Shown here: piece after piece, positions 55,230 to 63,811 of the stretch
Position numbering within the stretch: the stretch's first letter is position 1
Layout: every line of letters starts with the position of its first letter
Source of the DNA: Vibrio sonorensis
GTDB taxonomy: Bacteria > Pseudomonadota > Gammaproteobacteria > Enterobacterales > Vibrionaceae
DNA length: 64,000 bases
Direction of reading: 5' to 3'
NCBI RefSeq assembly: GCF_001854765.1
Contig: NZ_LJJE01000112.1
Coordinates: 124,001-188,000 of the forward strand
Position numbers and translations under genes: made by a program
Notes under the pieces: generated by a model
What the model was told of the DNA's origin: nothing
Databases searched by the model: none
Seen by the model: only the letters and a program-made list of their open reading frames with translations

Positions 55230-55708
55230 CTATAACGCCTTATACATAATAAGTGTATCGACGTATTGACCATCTTTAAGACAGTATCCGTTCGGAGTCC
55301 TTCCCGTTGTGCTGAACCCCATCTTTTGCCAAAGTTTGATGGCAATTTCATTTGTCGATACTACGGAATTAAACTGGATGGCTTTAAACCCGAGTTGTAT
55401 TGCCCGCTGTTGGGAATGTTCACAAAGGCTTTTGCAATCCCTCGACCGCGTGCCCTCTCAGTAACCATGTAACCGCAGTTTCCGATGTGGTTCCCTGGGC
55501 CCATAGCATTTGGTTTTAGGTAGTAACTGCCTAACACCTCATCGTGTTCAATATAGACATAGCACTCTAAACTGTTTTTAACCCAAATATTGTAAGCACC
55601 TTGTTTATCTAGAGCACAATCGAATGCAAAGGTTTGTTGTAATTCAACTGTTTTTTGGAAAGTAGGCCAGAACTGTTCAAAATAGGCTGGCGTTATTGGC
55701 AATATCAT
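55230..55708 (-). CDS. GNAT-family N-acetyltransferase (apparent frameshift near 55428)
   Basis: The first frame encodes a GNAT N-terminus and the acetyl-CoA-binding stretch GYMVTERARGRGIAKA. One added base near 55428 restores LCEHSQQRAIQLGFKAIQFNSVVSTNEIAIKLWQKMGF and a normal C-terminus ending VDTLIMYKAL at 55230. About 159 residues when repaired. The acceptor is unknown; the closest shape is that of single-domain RimI-like enzymes. The lesion is one missing base beside a CC/TTT run and is probably a sequence error. Confidence 0.82.
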
Positions 55709-55816
55709 AGTTCAGCAAAACGTAATTTAACGAATAAACTCAGACTATCAGTGGCGAATTAAGACTGCATTAACAATCGTTAAGTGCGGGGTGGGATCAG
55801 CGGCCTTTTTACATAA

Positions 55817-55853
55817 CAAAGGGGTCGCTTGCTGGAAACAAGCGACCCCTTTG
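55817..55853. terminator. Strong bidirectional terminator
   Basis: CAAAGGGGTCGCTTG (55817-55831) and its exact complement (55839-55853) form a perfect 15-bp stem with a 7-base loop, 11 bases past the stop of the 80-residue gene at 55864. Confidence 0.85.
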
Positions 55854-55863
55854 AAGTTAAGAC

Positions 55864-56106
55864 TTAATATCTGTTTAAGTTTGATTCACATGCGTGGCAG
55901 CAAAATCCAGCACGCCAGACTAAGCGCTTTTTAGTTTGCATGCTTTCTAACACTTCCTCACCCGACAACTGTGGGAAGGCGTGTTTTACAACCGCACCTT
56001 CATGAGTTTTGTCCATCTCATAAGCGCGAACGTGAGTGAAAGTACTCTTCAAGTTATTTGACAGCATAGATTTAGAAAGGCAAATGCCAAAGACGTCTCT
56101 TTTCAT
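55864..56106 (-). CDS. Small hypothetical protein, 80 residues
   Basis: GGGATTAACA precedes ATG 56106, and a strong terminator follows the stop, which supports a real monocistronic gene. The product is soluble, with a C-terminal FCCHACESNLNRY that could bind metal through its Cys/His residues. I do not recognise the family. Confidence 0.65.
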   Translation of the reverse strand: MKRDVFGICLSKSMLSNNLKSTFTHVRAYEMDKTHEGAVVKHAFPQLSGEEVLESMQTKKRLVWRAGFCCHACESNLNRY

Positions 56107-56441
56107 TGTTAATCCCTTAAGTAGAAACAGACACCGTGTAATATTTGTTATTTGTGTCCTTGTTCTAATTCCACATTCTCTCTGTGTGCCTAATAATTAT
56201 ACAGCCATTCTGCATTTATAGCGCAAAAAACAACCTAAAAGTCTTGTGAGTAATCTCATCAAATCAAATGCAAATGTTGACATGTATAACAATTACGCAA
56301 TGTTAAAACGAAAAGTAATTAACAATGATGATTTGATAACCAAACGTTACGTTAGCCATTAACGGCTTTCACAGTTTGTGTACCGTGAAGTCGTACCAGA
56401 GAACATTCAGTGTTAGCCTCTATACGGTAGAGGATATAAAT
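56107..56441. other. Intergenic region upstream of the CitA-type kinase
   Basis: This 335-base AT-rich divergent region shows no gene that I can support. A TTGACA at 56277-56282 is a possible -35 but lacks a clear -10 at the right distance. A GGTAGAGGAT ribosome-binding site precedes the kinase ATG. Confidence 0.3.
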
Positions 56442-58058
56442 ATGACATGGACGAGTATCAGCTTTCGCAAACGAATGCTGATCATAATGACCTTATCGGG
56501 TCTGATTGAGTTGTTAATACTAGTTTTGGCTGGTTTTTTATACGTAAAAGACGCTCAAGAAAAAGAGATGGGACAAAAAGCGCTTGGTGTTGCGACTTTT
56601 CTTTCACAAAGCCCTTCGGTTATTAGGCTTGTCGAAGAAAATGGCACTGGTGTCTATCAAGAGCGTTTTCGCAACCTAACTGAAATGATTGGTGCGGCTT
56701 TTATCGTTATCGGTGACAAAGATGGCATTAGATTGGTGCACCCAGTGGATGAGCGCATTGGTAAGCCTATGGAAGGTGGGGACAATGATCGAGCGCTGAT
56801 AGACGGTGAAGCGTATATCTCATTTGCAAAAGGTTCATTAGGGCCATCTGTACGCGGTAAAACGGCGATATTTGATGCGAATGGGAACATCATTGGCGTT
56901 GTTTCCGTAGGTTATTTAATTGATCGACTGCAAGATAGGGTCGAGCCATTTCTCGCTTACTTAATTGCAATGGCACTACTCGTTGTGGTGGCAAACGCTG
57001 TTGTTTCCAGCTATGCATCGAGAAGGTTCCAAAAAGCGATACTAGGATTTGAGCCCGAAGAGATTGGTCGTCTCTATGTTGAAATGGATGTCACTCTAGA
57101 AACCTTAAAAGAGGGCATTTTAAGTATCGACGGGACTGGAAGGTTAAGATCGATAAACAAAAGTGCATGCACTATTTTGGGTTTAGACAAGCAAAGCTGC
57201 ATTAATCAGCCATTAAACAAAGTTCTACCTGAAAGCGATCTGCAAACAGTGTTGCAAACGGGTAGAACAGACCACGATATCAACCTCTATTTAAACGGAC
57301 AAAGATTGATAGCAAACCGAAGTCCAATTGTGTTGGAAGGAAAAGTAGTTGGAGCGGTATCGAGTTTTCGATTGAGAGATGAGTTGAACGAACTCACTGA
57401 GCAGCTTGCAAAGACTCGTGAATATGCGGAAATGTTGCGCTCTCAAACTCATGAACATCGGAACAAACTCAATACGATCAGCGGTATGTTGCAAATGGGT
57501 GAAGTGGATGCGGTTCAACATTTGATTGGCCAAGAAACGGCACATTATCAGTCTCTCATCGAGTTTTTGAGAGAAACAGTAAAAGAACCATTGGTTGCGG
57601 GAATGCTACTTGGTAAAACAGAGCGCGCTCGTGAGCTCGGTTTACAAATCGTAGTAGAAGAAGGTTCGCGACTGCTGCCATTACCAAATCGAATAAACGG
57701 TGAAGACATAGTCACCATACTGGGTAACTTAATTGACAACGCCTTTGACGCGACGCGATCAGCCATGGACCATGAGAGAGGATTATCCAGTGAACGAAAA
57801 ATCATTGAAGTGTCGCTTACGGATTATGGCAATGAACTGATACTAGAAGTGGTTGACCAAGGTTGTGGTTTACCGCAGCAGTTTTCAGCCTCAGAGTTAA
57901 CCCTAAGGGGCGTCTCAAGCAAGGACAGTGAGACACGCGGAGTAGGGTTGTATTTGGTTAACGAGTTAGCGACCCGCTACCAAGGCAGTTTCGAAATCGT
58001 AAACAATAAAACACATGGAGTCAGAACGACAGTGTATCTACCCAAGGAAGAGCAATAA
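56442..58058 (+). CDS. CitA/DcuS-type sensor histidine kinase
   Basis: A 538-residue sensor. Two membrane helices (about residues 14-36 and 172-195) flank a periplasmic Cache-type domain of about 135 residues with GVYQERFRNLTEMIGAAFIVIGDKDGIRLVHP; a cytoplasmic PAS follows, then the kinase. The phosphorylated His lies in LRSQTHEHRNKLNTISGMLQMG, the N box is LGNLIDNAFDATR, and G boxes DQGCGLP and GVGLYLV follow. This is the di/tricarboxylate-sensing family. The start at 56442 has a good ribosome-binding site. Its stop overlaps the regulator's ATG by one base. Confidence 0.9.
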   Translation: MTWTSISFRKRMLIIMTLSGLIELLILVLAGFLYVKDAQEKEMGQKALGVATFLSQSPSVIRLVEENGTGVYQERFRNLTEMIGAAFIVIGDKDGIRLVHPVDERIGKPMEGGDNDRALIDGEAYISFAKGSLGPSVRGKTAIFDANGNIIGVVSVGYLIDRLQDRVEPFLAYLIAMALLVVVANAVVSSYASRRFQKAILGFEPEEIGRLYVEMDVTLETLKEGILSIDGTGRLRSINKSACTILGLDKQSCINQPLNKVLPESDLQTVLQTGRTDHDINLYLNGQRLIANRSPIVLEGKVVGAVSSFRLRDELNELTEQLAKTREYAEMLRSQTHEHRNKLNTISGMLQMGEVDAVQHLIGQETAHYQSLIEFLRETVKEPLVAGMLLGKTERARELGLQIVVEEGSRLLPLPNRINGEDIVTILGNLIDNAFDATRSAMDHERGLSSERKIIEVSLTDYGNELILEVVDQGCGLPQQFSASELTLRGVSSKDSETRGVGLYLVNELATRYQGSFEIVNNKTHGVRTTVYLPKEEQ

Positions 58059-58741
58059 TGAAAGTGGTTACAAGAGTGATGATTATTGAAGATGACATTG
58101 GCATCGCTCAACTACATCAAAAATACTTAGAACAGTTGGAAAATTTTGAAGTCGTCGCGATAGCAACGACAAAAGCTGAAGCAGAACTTCAACTAGAGAT
58201 TTTTCATCCAGATCTAGTGCTTCTTGATGTATACCTTCCCGATGGTACTGGGCTAGAAATACTCCAACAAATGCGTGTTAACAACCTCAGTAGTGATGTT
58301 ATCTTGATCACAGCGGATAGAGATGTTGATACGTTACAGCAAGCAATGCGGGGAGGGGTAGTCGATTACCTACTCAAACCAATCGTTTTTCCAAGACTAG
58401 AAGCGTCGCTAAAAAAATATGTACAACAAAAACAACAACTGATCGTTGCGCAAGATTTGGATCAAAACTTAGTCGATAAAATGTTGTTATCCAACGCCAA
58501 TGAAAACAAGGTTTCGCGCTTACCGAAGGGAATCGATGCGGTCACACTAGACAAAATACGAGCGCTATTTGAGCAGGAAATCAGTTTGAGTGCTGACGAT
58601 GCCGGAGAGCGAATAGGAGCAAGTCGAACGACTGCGCGACGCTATCTAGAGTACCTAATCACTACTGGAGAATTAGAAGCGGATCTGAATTACGGTACGG
58701 TGGGGAGGCCAGAGCGCTGTTACAAGCGAGTAACCCGCTAA
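58058..58741 (+). CDS. CitB/DcuR-type response regulator
   Basis: A 227-residue response regulator. The receiver has acidic residues in MIIEDDIG, the phospho-acceptor in LVLLDVYLPDGTGLE near residue 54, ITADRD and LLKPIVF. The C-terminal DNA-binding region contains LSADDAGERIGASRTTARRYLEYLITTGELEADLNYGTVGRPERCYK, the CitB-family pattern. It is cotranscribed with the kinase (TAATG overlap). No carboxylate transporter is adjacent, so its targets are probably elsewhere or are the two binding-protein genes that follow. Confidence 0.92.
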   Translation: MKVVTRVMIIEDDIGIAQLHQKYLEQLENFEVVAIATTKAEAELQLEIFHPDLVLLDVYLPDGTGLEILQQMRVNNLSSDVILITADRDVDTLQQAMRGGVVDYLLKPIVFPRLEASLKKYVQQKQQLIVAQDLDQNLVDKMLLSNANENKVSRLPKGIDAVTLDKIRALFEQEISLSADDAGERIGASRTTARRYLEYLITTGELEADLNYGTVGRPERCYKRVTR

Positions 58742-58813
58742 CTAAACTAGACGAACAAGCAGACACTGCCTACAGTTTAATCATAAAATTGTGAATAAAC
58801 TGTAGGGGGGAGT

Positions 58814-59563
58814 ATGCATCTGTTCAATTTTGCACTGATGTTAATGGCTTCTTCTTTGCACGCCACACAACTGAACTCTTTAAACTATCTTACCGAAGAA
58901 TATCCTCCCTATAACTATACGCTTGAATCAAAGCCGTCCGGCATTTCCGTTAAGCTATTAGTGGCCGCGACTGAGTTAGCAAACTCTCCAATAGAACTGT
59001 CTGATATTCGATTCCAACCTTGGGCGAGGGCCTATCGTTCAGCACTAGTCAGAGAGGACACGGTTTTGTTTTCCACGACGCGAACCGATCTCAGGGAGCA
59101 CTTGTTTCAATGGGTTGGACCAATCATTGAGACGCGAGTCGTGATCTTGGCTAAACGCACGTCGCATATAGTAATCAGTTCACCAATGGAGCTGGCTCAG
59201 TATCGCATCGGCGTGATTCGCGATGATGTGGGCGAGCAGATTCTTAGTCAGCTAGGTGTACCGAGGAACTCGTTGCAAGAGAGTTCACACGCAAAAACGT
59301 TAGCAAAGCAAATTCAAAAAGGGCGCATTGATTTGTGGGCGTATGAAGAGAGGGTCGCGCGCTGGTGGATCAAAGAGGCAGGGTATAATCCGGACGACTA
59401 TGAAGCTGTTTATGTTTTAGAGCAGGGAGAGCTTTACTACGCGTTCAACATTAATGCCAATAAAGAGTTAGTAGCAGCGCTTCAGAAAGCGATTGATGAG
59501 TTAAAATACGAAGTTAATAGTGACGGTGTAACATACTATGAGCAAATACTTGGCGAATATTAG
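58814..59563 (+). CDS. Periplasmic solute-binding protein (family 3-like), orphan 1
   Basis: A 249-residue protein with a signal peptide (FALMLMASSLHA) and a type 3 binding fold. The opening LNYLTEEYPPYNYTLESKPSGISVKLL and the ATRTDLREHLFQWVGPI-type stretch (read here as STTRTDLREHLFQWVGPI) are characteristic. It probably binds an amino acid or related acid, or serves as a sensory protein. The gene lies 72 bases after the response regulator and overlaps the next binding-protein gene by 26 bases. No permease or ATPase genes accompany it. Confidence 0.82.
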   Translation: MHLFNFALMLMASSLHATQLNSLNYLTEEYPPYNYTLESKPSGISVKLLVAATELANSPIELSDIRFQPWARAYRSALVREDTVLFSTTRTDLREHLFQWVGPIIETRVVILAKRTSHIVISSPMELAQYRIGVIRDDVGEQILSQLGVPRNSLQESSHAKTLAKQIQKGRIDLWAYEERVARWWIKEAGYNPDDYEAVYVLEQGELYYAFNINANKELVAALQKAIDELKYEVNSDGVTYYEQILGEY

Positions 59564-60380
59564 TGCATTGATTCGTTGTTTGGGTTGTCTGATACTATTT
59601 TTCATAGCGAGTGTTTCCATTTCAGCTCATGCCGAATCTTCTATAACGTTGACTTTACCCTCCCAACTGGACAATGGGCATCGTTACTATCACGAAATCC
59701 TAAAAGCGGCATTAAAAGCAAAAGGGGTCAAACTCAACATTCAAATCCCCGCAGAGCACACGCCTCAAAAACGTGTACAGAAAATGGTTCAAAACGGGTC
59801 ACTTTCGTTAACGTGGATGATATCTACGCCAGAAAGAGACCGTAAATACAATCCAATAGACATTCCACTTACCAATGGGTTAATTGGAAAACGCATACTC
59901 TTGATCCCGCCTGAACTACAAACGCGCTTTGATGCTATCAGATCATTAAAACAGTTGCAGGATTCGGGCTTAGCTGCAGGTTTGGGCCTAAATTGGTTTG
60001 ACGTGAACGTATGGAAAAGCAATCACTTAAAGTTCTACGGTGTTGATGGTGAGTGGCGCGCGATATACGACATGTTAACGGCCAATGGAGATCTAAACTA
60101 CTTTCCAAGAGGTATGACTGAGGTCGTGCAAGAAAGTAGGCTAAATCCACACCTTGCAATAGAGAAAAACTTACTACTTGTCTACGAAAAGGATTTTAAG
60201 TTTTACCTTGGGCCGAGTGCAGTAGAACACAGAGAATTACTGGAGAATGCACTTCGCGATGCGCGTAAAAGTGGTTTGATGGACTCAATAATTAAGAAGT
60301 ATTGGCAGCACACTTTTAACACTATTCAGCCTGAAAATCGCACCGTGATTCGCTTAAAACTCCCTGACAATGGACACTAG
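59538..60380 (+). CDS. Periplasmic binding-protein-like protein, orphan 2
   Basis: A 280-residue protein with an N-terminal signal or anchor helix (CLGCLILFFIASVSISAHA) and a two-lobed binding-protein outline, weakly like family 3 proteins: SITLTLPSQLDNGHRYYHEILKAALKAKGV near residue 34 and LEKALRDARKSGLMDSIIKKYW-like helices near the C-terminus. It overlaps the preceding gene by 26 bases, implying coupling. Low similarity to typical transport receptors suggests a signalling or quinoprotein-like role, but that is uncertain. Confidence 0.7.
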   Translation: MSKYLANISALIRCLGCLILFFIASVSISAHAESSITLTLPSQLDNGHRYYHEILKAALKAKGVKLNIQIPAEHTPQKRVQKMVQNGSLSLTWMISTPERDRKYNPIDIPLTNGLIGKRILLIPPELQTRFDAIRSLKQLQDSGLAAGLGLNWFDVNVWKSNHLKFYGVDGEWRAIYDMLTANGDLNYFPRGMTEVVQESRLNPHLAIEKNLLLVYEKDFKFYLGPSAVEHRELLENALRDARKSGLMDSIIKKYWQHTFNTIQPENRTVIRLKLPDNGH

Positions 60381-60532
60381 TCACGCATTGAACCTTTATC
60401 CATGGATAGTTCTTGAAACTAGCAAAGGGCTGTTCATACTCCAAAATAAGCGCAACATACTGAATTAGTGATTTTTGTTGGCAGCTAAACTCAGTATAAT
60501 TTAGTGATCAAACATAATGGAACAGGTTCTCA

Positions 60533-61213
60533 ATGGAAAGCGTAATCATAGTCCTACTGTTGTTGATAGGTTTTTTCTTTGTGGTGCATCAGCGCTATGG
60601 TCAACAAGAAGTACTTAAAGACAGCGATTACAAAAAGAAGGGCGCGCTTCTAAATGCTCAAGAGAGTATTTTCTATCAAGCACTGCTCTCGGCCTTAGGT
60701 CAAAATGGTGTAGTGCTATGTAAGGTGAACATGTCAAACGTACTGGCGCCAGTATCGACCAATAAGAAGAAATGGTTTATAGCCAACAATCGTATTAACA
60801 AGAGTTATTTCGATTTTGTTATCTGTGACTCACGTACACTGGAGCCTAGAGTCGTTCTAGAAATGGACGACGGAAAGCCACTAAACAAAGGCAAGATTGA
60901 TAGACAAAAATTGGTGCTGCACGTGTGTAAAAGTGCGGGAGTCCCACTCATCGGTGCTAATGTCAAACTCAGTTACCAAGTGAGTAAGCTAAAACGCCTT
61001 CTTGCGACCCACATCGATTTAATTGAAGTGGACAAAGAAGTCAGGTTCTGCAAAAAGTGCGGTAGTCCTATGGTGGTTAAGATTGCGACGCAGGGTGACT
61101 ACAAAGGTCGAAGGTTCTTTACTTGTAGCCGTCAACCGACTTGTACGTACACGGAAAACTACAATGTCGTGTTTGGAGATGAGGACGACGTTGAGCCTAG
61201 TGGCGGAATTTAA
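60533..61213 (+). CDS. DUF2726 protein with C4 topoisomerase-type zinc finger
   Basis: A 226-residue protein. An N-terminal membrane helix (VIIVLLLLIGFFFVVH) precedes a nuclease-like DUF2726 region with SYFDFVICDSRTLEPRVVLEMDDGK near residue 98, a D-x-E-type core. A C-terminal zinc finger CKKCGSPMVVK-x10-GRRFFTCSRQPTC (about residues 172-203) resembles topoisomerase I tails. It may be a membrane-tethered DNA-processing enzyme. Its stop overlaps the stop of convergent GGDEF gene by four bases. Confidence 0.85.
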   Translation: MESVIIVLLLLIGFFFVVHQRYGQQEVLKDSDYKKKGALLNAQESIFYQALLSALGQNGVVLCKVNMSNVLAPVSTNKKKWFIANNRINKSYFDFVICDSRTLEPRVVLEMDDGKPLNKGKIDRQKLVLHVCKSAGVPLIGANVKLSYQVSKLKRLLATHIDLIEVDKEVRFCKKCGSPMVVKIATQGDYKGRRFFTCSRQPTCTYTENYNVVFGDEDDVEPSGGI

Positions 61214-62237
61214 AAAGCTTGTTCCTCAGCTTGGTAGACTTTGACTTGGTTACGACCGTTCTTTTTCGCTTTATAAAGTTCTTGGTCGGCGATCTTTAAA
61301 ACGCCGTCCAAATCATCAAACTGATCACACTGATATACGCCTATACTTGCGGTGAGTGAAATAGCGTCTCATCTTCATAAAACCGGTAATGCTCAATGGC
61401 GTATCGGATTTGCTCAGCTTTTTGCTTGGCCGCTTTTTGCGTCGTATTGTGTAAGGCAATGCAAAATTCTTCACCACCAATTCGATAGACAAGGTGCTCA
61501 TCAGAATGCGCATCGAGCAGGGCTGCCGCTTGAATCAAAACCTTGTCACCAGTGTCGTGACCAAATTGATCGTTGACCTGTTTAAAATGGTCCAAGTCGA
61601 GTATTAAAAGGGATAAAGGAACTTGCTGACTCTCTTTTCTATAGCTTTCGAAGTTGTGAATCAAAGCGTGGCGATTATAGACACCCGTTAACGCATCTCT
61701 AGACGCAAGTTGGCCTAACGATGCCTCGGAGGTGCGACGTTTGACCTCATAGACGTGTGTGATGACCCATATAAAACCAAAGCAGAGAGCAAAGTTTATC
61801 GGTAATACGATTGGAGAAGGTTCTAAGTAAAGGGCTTTTACACCGACAATAGACAAGAGAAGGACATACATAAACACGGTAGAAAACAGACCGTTTCGCT
61901 TACCCAAAATCAGATAAAACATGATAGGGGTCAGGCACCCCCATATATAAATCCCATAGTCGAGAGGATGAGTTAAGGTTGCTAGCGATACCAACAAAAT
62001 GATGTGGTAAATGTAGATATTGGTAATGGTGCGGGAGTAACGACCGCGAACCGCGCGTTTGTATATAAACAGCGATAAGACGGCAAAGGAACCTTCAACG
62101 TAAGCCAACAAGTGAAAGTCGTGAACGAGAAAATTAGTGATGGCAAACAAGGCCGATATGCAGCCGAGTAGGCTGCTCAGCGATATCAACGCAGAGCGGC
62201 GCAACTGTTTTGAAGGATTAAATAAATCCAACTCCAT
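61210..62237 (-). CDS. Membrane-bound diguanylate cyclase, GGDEF (apparent frameshift near 61362)
   Basis: Six hydrophobic helices (about residues 15-165) lead to a GGDEF domain opening at RDALTGVYNRHAL near 183, with RIGGEEFCIAL as the active-site loop. The first frame ends after YEDETLFH. One added base near 61362 restores ISLTASIGVYQ and the C-terminal ADQELYKAKKNGRNQV ending at 61210, for about 342 residues. It would make c-di-GMP. The lesion is a single missing base, so an error is likelier than inactivation. Confidence 0.85.
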
Positions 62238-62668
62238 CTTAAGCCTTTTAACCTATGCCACTTATTGTCTATTTGGAATGATTCGCTATTTAATGTTTTT
62301 GATCAACAGGAAACTTGAACCAATATCAAAATTTTGCGATCTAATATAAACCTTTGTTTGAACTCATATATCTAGCTTGATCACAAATTCGATTTATCTT
62401 ATTGATTGGTTAATCGCGTAGTTTTTGCTAAATCGTCCCTTTGAAGCCTAGACGGTGCAGGGGTTTAAACCTAAAGTTAGAACATGGGAATTTGGGATAA
62501 GGCACAAAAGCCCATCTTCTAGAATGAAACGGTTGAGATTTTCTCTAATCCAAGGCAAAGAACCTTAGTTAAATTATTGATACTATATGCCTATGTGTTC
62601 AACAATAGTTTGCGGGGAAAAGCTCTTAGTGCTTTTCGTTACAGGTAAACTGATTAGTAGTGAGATGT
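62238..62668. other. Intergenic region upstream of cheV
   Basis: This 431-base region shows no gene that I can support. A GAAAAGC/GCTTTTC hairpin at 62617-62637 sits in the likely leader of cheV. A TAAAG plus GGGATAA pair near 62472-62499 resembles a flagellar sigma-28 promoter, but its spacing is two bases too long. Confidence 0.3.
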
Positions 62669-63646
62669 ATGAGCAATTCTACAAGTACAATTTTAACCGA
62701 AAGCGGCACCAATGAACTTGAGATTATCGAGTTTCACCTAGAAAAGCAGCTTCCTGGAGGTGGTAGTAAGACCTGTTACTACGGCATTAACGTCGCCAAA
62801 GTTCGCGAGGTTATACAAGTCCCTGAAACAACAGATTACCCAAACGCTCAGCCACATATGGTTGGGGTTTTTTCTTCTCGTGATATTTTGACTCCACTCG
62901 TTGATCTTGCTGGCTGGCTAGGTATCCCGACAAATCCAAACAAAGAAAAGAACTTTGTTATCGTTACGGACTTCAACCGTATGACTAATGGTTTTTTGAT
63001 CGATAGCATTAGCCGTATACACCGAATTTCGTGGAACGATGTGGAATCACCTAGCCAATTTTTGGAAGCGGGTGAACAAGATTGTGTGGTCGCTGTCGTG
63101 CGAAAAGATGGCAATCTGATTATGATTTTGGACTTTGAAAAGATCATTGCCGATATCAACCCAGAGCTGAGTATGGAGAAATACGACGTTAAGGTTGACC
63201 GCTCGGTAGACCTAAATCAAACCATGGTAACTAAGCGCAATGCGAAGACAGTATTGGTAGTGGATGATTCGGCGTTTATTCGTAGCTTAATTCAAGATAC
63301 ATTGAGTTCGGCTGGCTACAACGTTATCGCGTGTAAAGATGGCGGCGAAGCGCATGAGAAGCTACAAGAAATTGCCGAAGTAGCTAAAACCGAAAAAATG
63401 CCGGTGGCAGATTTAGTCAATGCCATTGTCACCGATGTGGAGATGCCACGCATGGATGGCATGCATTTGGTTAAGCGTTTACGAGACAGTGAAGACTACA
63501 AAACGACACCGATTGTGATGTTCTCATCACTAATGAGTGAAGACAATCGCGCAAAAGCGTTAGCTCTTGGTGCAAATGACACAATTACTAAGCCAGAGAT
63601 TGGCAAATTAGTCACAATGATGGATGGCTTAGTCTTTAACGACTAA
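62669..63646 (+). CDS. cheV: Chemotaxis coupling protein CheV
   Basis: A 325-residue protein with a CheW-like domain (about residues 15-165, containing YYGINVAKVREVIQVPETTDYPNAQPHMVGVFSSRD) and a C-terminal receiver (about 195-320) with VLVVDDSAFIRSLIQD, the acceptor Asp in IVTDVEMPRMDGMHL, and TKPEIGKL. It links chemoreceptors to CheA and may be tuned by phosphorylation. A GTG at 62660 is in frame, but ATG 62669 is the more usual start. A strong terminator follows. Confidence 0.93.
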   Translation: MSNSTSTILTESGTNELEIIEFHLEKQLPGGGSKTCYYGINVAKVREVIQVPETTDYPNAQPHMVGVFSSRDILTPLVDLAGWLGIPTNPNKEKNFVIVTDFNRMTNGFLIDSISRIHRISWNDVESPSQFLEAGEQDCVVAVVRKDGNLIMILDFEKIIADINPELSMEKYDVKVDRSVDLNQTMVTKRNAKTVLVVDDSAFIRSLIQDTLSSAGYNVIACKDGGEAHEKLQEIAEVAKTEKMPVADLVNAIVTDVEMPRMDGMHLVKRLRDSEDYKTTPIVMFSSLMSEDNRAKALALGANDTITKPEIGKLVTMMDGLVFND

Positions 63647-63683
63647 TGTGTATCGTTTAATGCTATTCGTAAGGCGATTAAAG

Positions 63684-63713
63684 AAAAATGGTAGGCCTAG
63701 GCCTACCATTTTT
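63684..63713. terminator. Rho-independent terminator after cheV
   Basis: The perfect palindrome AAAAATGGTAGGCC / GGCCTACCATTTTT centred at 63698-63699 forms a long stem ending in a T-tract, 38 bases past the cheV stop. Confidence 0.85.
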
Positions 63714-63811
63714 CTATTTGACGCTTGATGCCTTTAGGCTAAACGTAGAAAATGCCATGTTCTAAAATAAATATTTGCTACAGTGTCACTTTATCTAAAA
63801 GGAATGGATTG

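Noticed and set aside
62472..62499. Sigma-28-like promoter upstream of cheV
   Set aside because: TAAAG and GGGATAA are present, but the spacing is about two bases too long and the GCC of the -10 consensus is missing.
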